From Henricia sp. BOLD:AAB3569 (Eukaryota > Echinodermata > Asteroidea > Spinulosida > Echinasteridae), in contig JBBELK010000030.1 in NCBI GenBank assembly GCA_037783545.1, positions 620,001-684,000 of the forward strand: a stretch of DNA of 64,000 bases. Direction: 5' to 3'. Shown here in pieces: positions 1 to 12,100 of this stretch. A program made the position numbers and the translations under genes. The notes below the pieces were generated by a model that had not been told where the DNA came from, searched no databases, and saw only the letters and a program-made list of their open reading frames with translations. Each line of letters starts with the position of its first letter. Position 1 is the stretch's first letter.

Positions 1-119
1 TTGGGTGAGAAGCTTCGTCGATCCATCTTGGGGGATAAGCTCTCCAGGATAATTTGGGAGCGAGATGGCGACTCGATGTTGCTCAATTTACGACGCAATG
101 AGTCCTCCTTGAACTTAAT
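1..119 (-). CDS. DENND5: Probable DENND5 exon 4 (partial, runs off window)
   Basis: Acceptor tatctgatacag stands before 119. Phase 0, the phase in which exon 3 ends, is the only frame open to the window edge; the other two contain stops. The peptide begins [20 protein letters not shown] and ends [10 protein letters not shown]. It is Ser-rich and basic, fitting the variable linker between uDENN and cDENN, but I cannot match it residue by residue to a known DENND5. It could be an alternative exon. Confidence 0.62.
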   Translation of the reverse strand, partial: MKFKEDSLRRKLSNIESPSRSQIILESLSPKMDRRSFSP

Positions 120-3100
120 CTGTATCAGATAAATTTGACAACGCTTTAAAAAAAGATCGCTATTTCTTCTCATCCTGTTTTATAACGGGGATTGGTAAAA
201 TTTTTTAAAGTACATGTATGTATCTTATTTTGTAAGATAAGATACATACGTGTCCGCATATTGCTTTTGTAAGATAAGAGCCTTTGAGCTGCTGCTACAA
301 AAGTGATTTTGAATATTAAAAAAGAGTGAATAAAAAGAGTAAAAAGTGAACATACATGATGTACTTATTTCAGTACTTTTATACATGTAGCACAGTACGA
401 ATAACAAATTCCTAAAATTGCTTATAAAAACAAGTGACCATGTAAATGTCTCCAATACTATAGACTACTCAGAGTGTGACGTCAGTTGTCAGGGTAATTG
501 GGACTAAACATACACTGGTAATCTGAAACGTCCATTGCTGAAGCACATGAAACACTTCACTTGTTTTAGTGAAGACCCAGTAACCTTTAATAGCAACAAT
601 GCAAAGAGTAACATTTTCACTTTAGTACTCGAAAATATAATTTAGTACTCCAAATAAAATGATTAAGACACATACATGTATGTGTCTGCATATCACATTT
701 GTACTTTTTTGATACGGGAAAATTTACTGAGACCGTGGGAGGGCATGCGCAGTGTCCCTTAGCGGGATGACCTTCACGGTCCGAGCGTACGCTTCCAGAG
801 TGCTTTTACTGACTCGACGTGTCCGCATTAGACTTATGGTCTCGGGAAAAGTTGCCTGGTCAATTTTCCTGGGCAGCAGTTGGCCAGGAAAAGTAACCAC
901 TGCACTCGGGAAAAGTTACTGAGAGGAAAACTTCCTAAGCTGTCCACACTCACTGGATTAAAAATGGGAAAAGTACCCATCGTCTCAGTAAGTTTTCCCC
1001 AAAAAAGTCCAATGCAGATAGGCCTTTTGAAACTCTTGAATCAAGCAACAGTCCAGTGGAAAATTCCAAGGGGTTTTCTTGAAAGGGAAACCTCACTAAT
1101 CACATAAACCCAAAGCAAGGATTTATTTCCATAAAAAAAATCTACCTTTGGAATTCAAAGTCTGAACATATGCAATTATAAGGTTTGACTCAAGACATTT
1201 TTTTTTTTAGACAGATAAAAATATTGATATGAAATACGTATCTGTGCTTGTTGAATTTGCCCAACCCCAGATATGAAATAAATATTGCCAAGTATCATTA
1301 AAATTCTTTGGACTGTGCAGTTTAAGAAAATACATTGCAATATTATCTATCTACATTGTAGACTAGATATGAAATACAAATTGCCAAGTATCATTAACAT
1401 TCTTTAGACTGCAGTTTAGGAAAATACATTGCAATATTATCCAGACCATGTATCATGTAACATTTTAATATGGGTCACAGTAAGACACAGGTAACAAAAA
1501 AAGGCTGGGAACCGGACCTGTACCAATACAAAATATACACAATCCATGAATAATAACTACAATGCCTAGAATTTAAAAGATGCAGGCGCATGAATTGGGA
1601 TTTTTATATACATAAGAGTATTACAAATTTCAGACAATTTCAGAATTGGATAGTTTCATTTAGCTGTAATTGCAAGTTTTCTATTTTTATGCTAATAAGA
1701 ATTTCCATATTCATGAGCAAAGCTGTGATGTCATCTCGGTAACAGAGGAATTTTTGCAAAGACTTGTGTACAAAAGTTGGTGTCACTTTCAGTGGCTTCT
1801 TGATATAGTGAACTCAGTTTGTCATTTGCACCAATCCCCACAAGTTTGTTTGAGTCAAAAATGGATCAGTGGGTTACTGTTACACGTTGAAATGCAATGT
1901 GTTTTCTCTATTTTTCAACTATGGGCTCCCTCCAAGAGTCCATGACCAGGGGCCAATTTCATGGCGCTGTTTAAAGGCAGAGGCTCATCAGCAATGCACG
2001 CGCCCCAAATTCGTCCCACAAAATATGCAGCTCCGTGCCTTTGCTATGGAGCTGCGTATTTCATGGCACGAATTTGCCGCACGCGCATTGCTGACGAGCC
2101 TGTGCCTTTAAGCACTAGCTGAATAGGTGTGCTTACTGTAGCAGAAAAGTTGTGCTAACGTTAAGACTATTTCACGACCGCGGCGTGCTTAAGCATGCGC
2201 GTGCTTGGAAACGGGCATTGTTGCATCACTAGTGTTTAGCAAATTTTGCCTCTGAATCTAGCAAATGTTTAGCAGTGCTTAAGGTTACGGTCTCCATTAA
2301 ATAGCCTGCGCCTTCATTAGCACAAAATCGGTTGCTAAACAGCGCCATGAAATTGGCCCCAACTATGAACAGCACCCCCATCTGTCAAGACAATTTTGAA
2401 GTAGAGAAAAGGTCACTTCTTTCTGAAGTAAAAAGCAAATTTGAATTTGCCCCTTTGTCTGCAGCAGTTTGATCTTTCAATTTGTGTATAAAACCAGCTG
2501 GGTGTCAATTTTCATTTCACAAAACAGAGAGAAACAAATAAATAATGTATACCTGCAAGACCTCCATTCCTGCACATATGTGTGGTGATGTAGACTGTTC
2601 ATAGAACGTGAGCGCGGCACCGTAGGTTCGTGAACCGTCCTCGCGAGTCATGAGGAAGGAATGGAACTTGGGTTCTCGGTCTTGCTTCTGGGTGCGGACG
2701 GTTAGCCCTTTGGGCATGCATAGCTGGACAAGATAAAAGGAAAAGTATTACACATTGTCATGCTTTTTAATTAAGATGAATATTTTCACAAAATCCCGAG
2801 TACAAGACATTGTTAAAGGAGTGTCTCAAAATTACATTTTTGAAACCTCCCCCTTTTTTTTCCTATGAGTGTTTAGATTTTAATACCATATCATTTGTCA
2901 TATTTTTCTCATTGCCAGTTTGAAATTTTGCGCTCTCAATCCCTATATTTTCAAGGATATCGTCAAAACCACCAATGTTTTGTGAACTAATTTATCAGTT
3001 CCATAAAGCAGTGCAGTGATTACACCTTTCTGATTCCCCATCAAAATTGGAGATTGCAAATTTCCCGTTTTCGTCCCATGGATAGTATTTTGGGGAAGTA

Positions 3101-6100
3101 TTTTAAACGATTGTTAGGTGAGAACAAAATATATTTTCTGGAAAAATCTGAACAAGCTCCTTTAAGTGGAATTAACTTATAAAGGAACCAGTCATTTAAC
3201 AAGATACATGTAGAACAATGAGGCGAGAGTTCGCCCTGGGGCCACCCCAGGGCGACACACAGTTTTACTAATTTAAGGGTACATTAATTGTCTGTGCTAA
3301 TGACCAATTTCACCTTGAAAACAAACGCAATATCTGATATCACCATTGAAATGAAACAACCAAACTTGGGATGAGAGAAAAATCGTAACGACCTTAAAAC
3401 AATAACAATAACAATCACAAGCATTTGTAAAGCCCCATCTATCTATGTAGACATATTCCGAGGCGGCTGTTGCCATTATTACCGCTGCCATCAGGAAATC
3501 ACCAGAACCATTTCGCTTCAACTAGGTGGCAACCCGGCTAAGGCGCACAATCCTATCAGCAGTTAGATTGTGGCATTCCCCATAACAGCTTCCCATATAT
3601 CACTTGGGTTGACGAGGCAACTGGGATTAAGTGCCTTGCCCAGGGACACATACACGTTGATCGAAGTGGGGCTCGAACCCCCAACTTCTGATTGGGAGTC
3701 CCGCTTCATACCCACTAGACCACACACGCCACCTTATCAGGATTCGAACCCGAGGCCTCCGACTCACCAAGCAGAGCTACATTTGTACAGTATAAGGCAC
3801 AGTGGTATACTCCCTTTAGGTTTTCCCTATGAACCCAAATTTTTTTTCTTGAATGCAATATCTGGTACCGGTACATGTATGGTGCCTGATCACCATTTGG
3901 TTATTGCCAAATCTAATGGCTTTTAAAAATGAACTATTGCTAAAACAAAAATACATACTGTATGAAACATTTATGTCAACGTTACACAGGTAATTTTTAT
4001 CCAATACATGTAACTGTCAAATAGCTGACATGTTTGAGTGATAGCTCATGAGAATGCTGGTACAGCACTGAGACTCTAAATATAGTACAGTGTTGAAATT
4101 AGCCAATGACATGGTGAAGGGGAAATTTTTGAATGGTTTTACAGGTACATGTATTGTAGTATGTTTTGCTTTCAAATAAAAGATGACAGATTTTCAGAGA
4201 ACTACTTTCAAATCCTGAAAGTTCAAAAAGGACATGTACCAATTCATAAACTAAATCATTTTATTTAACAAAAATTTCCACAGACTGTACACCCACATTC
4301 TGACACTACCCAAAAGACATTCTCTGGAGAGAATAATTATTTATCATAATGCAAAACCCACATTTTGTTTGTTGGAGGAAATTACTAAACTGCATGCACT
4401 GGGATTTGCCCCCTATTACCCCTTGGCATATGAGCATCAAGAGATGATTGTGCCCTGTGACCTTGACCGAACATCTGCAGTTACACTTGGGCTTATGAGA
4501 CTGCGCTTAAATCCTGCTTGAATCCGGGTTCCGATTTTAATAACTGACATTTTCGGAAATATCTAGTATATTTACAGGATTCGTAGATAATGTTGAAATC
4601 TTCCAAACAAAGAGTACATTGCGCAAGTGGACAAAGAACCAAAGATGACCTCATAATGGCAGCTTGAACAAAACCACGATCTTTCATTCAATAATTGATT
4701 CTTAATTTGGCATTTGTCTCTAGAAGGAAAACCACACAAAATCCCCAAACAAAAACCTGTCACAAATTTACAAACACTACATTCACAGTGTTCTCCACTG
4801 GTAGTCATTTTGTCAGGGCACGCTGAGTAGCGCCCTCACATGGCAAACACTGACCAACCCAGTGAATCTCTGTTCGCCGCATTTTGACTCAGCAGATTTC
4901 TGAATGACTCGGCTGTACTTCTGAAGTGTTATTAGAGGGAAAATTGATTATTTTTGTCCGGGTGGCAAATTTTAGTCCTGGCACTAACATATAATGATTT
5001 TTCCCCCGGCAGCGTGCCCCTGACAAAACAGCTAATGCATAGTTTCGAGATTGCCCAGTTAACCCCGCCCCTTAGATACTGTTGCTATGTGCTCACAAGC
5101 CATCGCAAAAAAATGGCGACACAGCGTACAAAGCAACGGGACTCGGCATGGAAAGCACAGATTCATTGGAGAAAACTCAAAGGTATTTATGTTTTAGGTT
5201 CGACAGTTACCGTAGCACACACTGAGCGAAGGGCTAGTAATGCAGGGATGAATGCGCTTTCCTACCTTTGAACAGCGAATCGCCCGACATTGAAACCAAC
5301 ATTCACCCGGTCACTGGCGCATACAACATACAAACTGTATGGGCAGAAAATCACGTGATTGTGTGATGATTGCATCACTTTGACCTCTGTGGGCGCCGTC
5401 TGCTAGCTCTGTTGTGATTGGTCGCGGGTTCGGCTTGATTGACAGGTCGGAACTATGCATTATGGAGAACCCTGATCCACAAAGACTGTCCACAAAGACT
5501 GTGCAAACTGTGTTTTTTTTCTTTCTTTAAGACTTTGAGGTACAGATTTGGTTGTGTTGTGATTCATTTTAAAGGCCACTTCAACCATGGAGCTTTTATA
5601 GCTCCATGCTTAAGAATTTTGCACCATGAAATAACATAAGACCACTTGCGTAAATCTTCACCACAAAATACATGCCATCAGCTCCACATCTGCCCATCAT
5701 TCACCTCTGCATCTGCTTTGAGTTATTGTCTTTTGTATCAGATCAGACTTCATCTTAAGTGAATGCTTGGATTGCATTGCTACATGTGTTTAGGCCTACT
5801 GGACACACTGCAGCTGTAACACATCATACTGACCTGTCTATCTAAAAGCCATTACGCATGACATAACCAGTATCCACATGCTGTTACACTGATGCCTTTT
5901 ACGAGACCCCATTACAAGATCTCAACACACTGACAACCCCCCCTCACCCCACCATAACACATCTCGCCTACATTCTACAATGTGGTAGATGAGTTGAACT
6001 ATGCTCTTTAGCTGTGTACTAGCCAGACTAATTTCATTCCTGCAGAGAATCTGGTATAATCATTTTTGCTCGCATTACTAGTACTACTTGTCTGGAAGTT

Positions 6101-9100
6101 ATCCAACAATCCGTAAACCTTCGAGAGATGAGAATAAATGTGACATTTTGCTTGCAATTTTTTCAAGCAGTGCAGAATCAAAGTGCTAATATGTTAGGAA
6201 TTTGAAGTGAAAAGGTTGAGCACACATCACGACCGGTAACGTTTACTGTAACACAAATTTAACTGAACTCTAATTTGCACTTAATGTAATTCGGTCAAGA
6301 ATATTGGTGCATGTATACAGGCTTGGCACACCATGTATCACATGCTCAATAAAACCAATTAAATTTAGGTGTCATATCACAAGACTTTTTAAAGTAGGGG
6401 TGGGCGAACCGTCTCTGAAGTTGATTAAAATAAATTCCAAGTTAGGAATCAGAATTTGCGATTCCGTCTTTTGGAGGAATTAATTCCGTCTTTTGGAAGA
6501 AGTGATTCATATTATTTTGCCGATTCCAGGATGTACCCGATGATTACAAAATTCCAAGAATTAAGCAGTGGTTTATGTGTAGTTTGTACAGCACTGTGGC
6601 GCAGCGGTAGAGCATCGGGCTTGCAATCGGAGGGTCGTGGGTTCGAACCTCGAAGTGGTCGCAGGGTTTTCCCATTGGTCCGGAAAACTCAGCTGTACAT
6701 GTACATCGCCACCAGCGTCAGCTGGTGTAGTGGGCCCCGGCCACCAAGGGGGAAGGAAACTGCAAACCCGAGCAGTAGTCGGCTCTATCGCCGGGTTAAA
6801 TGCAGGCTCAAAAGCCAAGGAGTCGGGAGTTGAGTGCCCGCAGCAAAGTTTGGATATTTGCATGCCCCTTCCTTTCCTTTTTCCTTTTATGCCCAGTTTG
6901 GGAGATTTTTCCCAAAATTTTAGAGATACCGGGTAACTTTTGTTTTGAAAATGTAATCTGATCCGAAGTAGAATCGGAATCGATTTCAAGAATGCTGGAA
7001 TCGTCCAAGCCTACTGGATAAAGGGGGTGGGGGAAGAGGCAAACACTAAGGGGTTGCCACCCCTTAGTACTTAGGTGGGGGCATTTTAATTCTCACAAAA
7101 GCAGCTCATACATGTTGTTAAATTAAAACTTCAAATTTCATGGGGGCGCATACATGTAACACGTTCTTGGGGGACCATGTGCCCCTAAGAATCAAATGTA
7201 CACTTTTCTCATTTGTTTGCTTGTAGTTGTTTTTAACTACATACCATGTTAATCCCATCACTATCGAATGGGTTTCCCTCCACTGTGGATGGGTAGTGAG
7301 CAAGCACAGTTGACTTGTAGCCTCTGAGTAGTGGATGTACATGGTTGGTGTGTTCACCTGAATAAAATCAACAAAAGAGAAATAAATGATGGTTAGTTTT
7401 TACTCATTACAACACAAATGTGGTCCCAGATCTTCTTTCAAGATCTTGTCAAAAATGAAATTGATGTGACGTGGGGCAAAGAATTTAAGCAGGCTTCTAC
7501 TACTTGTAAAAAAAAAAATCAATAAAATATAATGTCCTACTTTTGATAGTAATTACTGACATTTCAGATCATGTAAACAAGCCTCAACCAATTGTGTGTC
7601 GAACATTGTGACTCGAAACTCGAACATTGTGACTCGAAACTCAAAAATTGTGACTCGAAACTCGATAACGAAAACACACAAATGTTCAATGAATTTGTCA
7701 ATGTCAGAGGTCTCTTTGAACCTCTTGACGAGTTGCGCGAAATGATCAAGGCACGTTAGGGGTGATCCTACATTCCTTCAGAAGCTCTCGGCTGCAGCAC
7801 ACGCTTTCTACCACCGATGTATCGACATTGGTGGGTGCCAAGTTGAAAGTGGCAGATTCTGCAATTGAGTTGTTGGTTTTTTTTTCGTATGGCTTTTAAA
7901 TCTCACACACTTTAGCCTTGTCCAAGGCGTTTTTTTAATCTATACAAGAGAATGTCAGGTCTTGTGAATGCAAACCACACACGGCATCAAAACAAGCCAC
8001 CAGTAAGCCTACTGCTGCGTACGGCCTGCCCTAGCTCAAACGACCGCCTTGGCGCGTCTGTCACTTCCGGGTATAATGTCTTTCTTTATTTTTTCGGCCA
8101 ATTTTGGTAAAAAATGGGCGGGCTTTGGATATGCGGGTATGCAAGGTATGAATATTTAAGATTTGTCTTGAGCCAATCGAGAGCTTCCCGAGTAGCACGT
8201 GATGACGCAAAGCATGCATCATGCAAGTAATGGCGTCTGCCATGTTACGAGTACAGTGGCATGATCGACTGGACGAAAATAAATGTTCCCAGGTTCGTAG
8301 CATTTATTGTGCTTATCTGTTTACACATTTGATTACACTTTTGGGGGGACAACAGTCGCAATATTACAGCTTGCCTGAATGATTTGTGGGAGCTCTTAAT
8401 ACTGCCTCGGACGAACAAACTGGGGATCGAACATGTAGCATTTTTTCAAACATAACCTGTCGTGCATCGACCAATGAAATTTCAGCTCATGCTGGGGTGG
8501 TTTCCCCATTACTGTAATGAGTTTCGCTGGCTGAAAGCAGAACCATCAAGGCGTTGGGTTACGGACCGATACATGTACAGTGCTTTATGTACATGTTCAG
8601 AGCGCAGCGCGCTGTGAGCATACACACAACAGAATGCCACAGCTGGTCAGAGCTATTTAACGGGAACTGCTATATGATCTTCAGCGGGCCCTCTTAAAGA
8701 CAAGCCCAACACCTTGATCAAGGCTTCACCCTCTTGGACAAAGCTGATGCAAGTCGCTCAAAAAAATGTCAGACCTTGTTTACATGATCTGAAATTTTGG
8801 TTGAAATCCACTAGCAAATGAGGATTTTATTTTTTAAACATAGTATACTTTGCACTCTTTTCCCCCTTCTTCAAGTCTTTTGGATAGCAGCCTGGACGTC
8901 ACTAGAAAAGGTTATGTTTATCTTACGAGCCGCAGAATTCCTTGCAGGTCTCAAATTAGCATCTTGTGAATGATATATACATGTAGGAAATAACTCGATG
9001 ATGACAGCTAAGCTAATCGGACGGGTTTAAAACAACACGCCTCGAACAAGAAAGACTTATTTGACAAATCGAGTTGTTTTTGATCTATTTTCTCTTCTGG

Positions 9101-12100
9101 TACGTACCGTACATGGTTGTGTACTTCATGTACGCATTCTTGTCCCACTTAATTTAGCAATGTCAAAAGTTGAAATGTGTGTATTCCAGAAATACATGGT
9201 TTGGAATACCAGAGCATGGAATTGATAAATAGTGGTTCGATATAGATCTGGAATCTTCCAGTTCAGCAAAATATACACAGCGAAGCTACTGAGAGATGTA
9301 CAAACCTATGCACTACAGTTATGTAAACTGTCATGTTGCTACCGCAACAGGGCTCAAATTTCACGGCGGCCACGACGGCCATGGCCGCCGATGCCCCTCT
9401 TACTGACCTTGATGCCCCTTAAAAATTTGGCCCTTTCACGGCCAAAAATGCCCTGCCTTTTTTCGCCGATGGCCGTCGTGCCCCTTTTTTGCATCAAGAT
9501 AAAATGGGCGATAAACGACACTCGAAGTGTACCGCGGTACGCGTACGGCCACGGGTATAAACTCTGCCAAAATTCCTAGAAACTGAACGAACATCATATC
9601 AACAAGCGAGAGCACATCGGGCGCGCCATGTGACTCGACTATGGCACGCAGTCGGTCGTCAATGCATAGCGCATGTACGGTACACGTGTACAGTAATGTA
9701 CATGTACTGCACTATAAGCCACACAGCTCATACATGTACATCGTCTATGGTGGGTACACCAGCGAAGGAAAGAAGTACATGAGCCGGCATTTGCATTATG
9801 CTTTCACTGGTATTCGTCGGGTACATGTTACATGTACTGGGTATACCGCCCAGTGTTACCGGCGTGGCGTGCGTGGCGAAAACGTTTTGTCCAAACAAAC
9901 TCGGCCCCAATTGCCTTGTGTACAAACTCGGCCCCAGACCAACTCGGCCCCAATTGCCTTGTGTACAAACTCGGCCCCAGACCAACTCGGCCCCAATTGC
10001 TTTGTGTACAAACTCGGCCCAAAACCAACTCGGCCCCAATTCCTTTGTGTATAAACTCGGCCCCAGACCGACTCGGCCCCAATTCATTTGTGTATAAACT
10101 CGGCCCCAGACCAACTCGGCCCCAATTTCTTTGTGTATAAACTTTGCCACCAGACCTACTCGACTCCAAACAAACATTTGTTTTCATTGTTTTTTTCCTT
10201 GTGGCTTTGTTGCCCTTTTTCAAAACTAAAGTTGGCCTTAGTGCCCCGCCTTGTGGCCTCGGTGCCCTTTCTAATTTGCCTTCATGCAAGGCCAAAGTGG
10301 CCTTGCCCTAAAAACTGCGAAATTTGAGGCCTGCCGCAATGTAGTAAATCATGGGAACACCAGTTACAATTTTAGCTACATGTGGAGGTATTTAAGGTAC
10401 ATGTTTGGCATTTTGCCAAATGAAACAAACTACAATTTAAGGGTAGCTTAAAGAAAAATGCAACTAGGATTTTTTCACCAAACAGAGACATCTACCCCGG
10501 TACATACATGCATCAACATACATGTACATTGTGATGTACCCATTCGCTTGATTTATAAATTGTTTGACCTAGTCCAACTATCTAGAGCAAATAACCATTT
10601 TACTGGTACACCTCTCTTCCCAAAAAAGGAAATTGCCTTGAGGGGCATCTAAAAACTTATTTGAGAAAAGGCTTTGGGGACAACCTTGTACACAGTATAC
10701 AAATCTTGTAGAGGCCTTATACTGCAGGTGTTTTAAGTGTGAAGTTTTAAACTACATGTATAGTGAGATAAACCAGGCCACAAGGGAATAAGCTCAAATT
10801 TTGGTGGATCAGAATTTTGAGTTAAACATGGTAAAGTCCACAATTACGCTTCTTAATAAACAAATAGTTAAGTTCAGGACTTTTGATGTTTCAAAATAAA
10901 GTGACATTTCAAGTTCATGCCCTTGAACAGCCTGTTTAGCAATAACTGTGAGTTATTTCACCAGTTTATTTCACCATGCGTAACACTTTTAGCGTCAACC
11001 AGAGAATGTCCCATGCATAACACCAATTTTGCTGATTTGTCACTTTGATATAAATTTGGACGTGGAAGCAAAAAGGTTGGTGTAATCACTGCACTGCTTT
11101 ACAAAACCGGATAAATTACTTACAAAACATTGTTGGTTTTGTTGACGATATCCTAGAATGGATTAAAAGTGGGAAATTTCAGAACGGTAAATATGACACA
11201 TGGTATATCAAAATCTCATCATCCATGAGGTATGTATGTAAGTGGGGAGGGGGAGGGGACAACAAAAAACGTGGTCTGGTAAAGCACCTTTAAAAGGCAA
11301 GAATGTGGCTCTTAAAGTCTGAAGATAAACAAAAAGGGCAATTCCAACCATGTTCCAGAAACACAAGTTTGCAGTGTGCAATTTTTCTAGCGTGGGTTTG
11401 ACAACCAGCATATATACCACAGTGACGACTGCTTTTGCAACCCCTTTGGCAATAGTCAATTACTGGATGTACACGTTTGTATAGGCCTACTGTGTATGTT
11501 ACCGGTATGTGAGAATATACTTCCTCATTCCCGGACATCCTGATTTTTTATTATTGACCTATTACCTGGAAAAAGACGATTTGTGTGAAAAATCAACGTC
11601 ACAGTTTCAGGACATTCACACATACTGCAGTGCTTCCAATGTAAGCCAAGCATTCAAGGGGAACTTTAACAGTACTCATACTACCGGTAGATTTGGTGTT
11701 CAACCATGTAAAAAATAGCTGCAATACATGTAGTTAAGGCCTGTCCGCAATGAACTTTTTGGGGGAAAATTACCGAGACGATGGGTACTTTTTCCATTTT
11801 AAGTCCATGGGACACAGCCTAGGACGTTTTCCTCTCAGTAACTTTTCCCGAGTCCAGCGGTTACTTTTCCTGGCCAACTGCTGCCGAGGAAAATTGACTT
11901 TTCCCGAGACATTAAGTCCAATGCGGACACATCGAGTCGGTAAAAGCATTCTGGAAGCATACGTCTGGGCCGTAAAGGTCATACTGCGAAGGGACACTGC
12001 GCATGCTGTCCCACTATCTCGGTAAAATGTTCCCGTGTCGTAAAAGTCCATAAGCGGACAGCAGTAAAATTTTGCCATTTTTTAATTTACCATCGTCTCG

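Larger units (their letters stand above)
120..2552 (-). other. DENND5 intron 3 (2433 nt, if exon 4 is real)
   Basis: Phase 0 intron. It contains a truncated copy of the tgtccgcattggactt element (683-1028) and the nested palindromic element at 1949-2360. The remaining sequence, 130-680 and 1030-1945, is AT-rich with no gene signal. Confidence 0.6.
2724..7244 (-). other. DENND5 intron 2 (4521 nt)
   Basis: Phase 0 intron between exons 3 and 2. It contains a TTAA-flanked element (2813-3174), nested SINEs (3360-3845), a partial cagtgttctccact-type element (4786-5046) and a SINE (6590-6850). I see nothing recognisable in 3850-4780 or 5050-6590. Confidence 0.85.

Noticed and set aside
3570..3926. 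118-codon plus-strand open frame
   Set aside because: It runs across the antisense strand of two SINEs, so it is repeat-derived.
6590..6665. Possible tRNA gene (A and B boxes present)
   Set aside because: The boxes are the head of a SINE with a body downstream; the acceptor stem does not close. The same holds for 50690, 36699, 26540, 60405 and 60985.
9641..10295. Several long overlapping open frames on both strands (up to 155 codons)
   Set aside because: They are produced by the 43-bp minisatellite; the repeated Cys/Pro/Gly peptides shift with the rotating frame and show no family resemblance.
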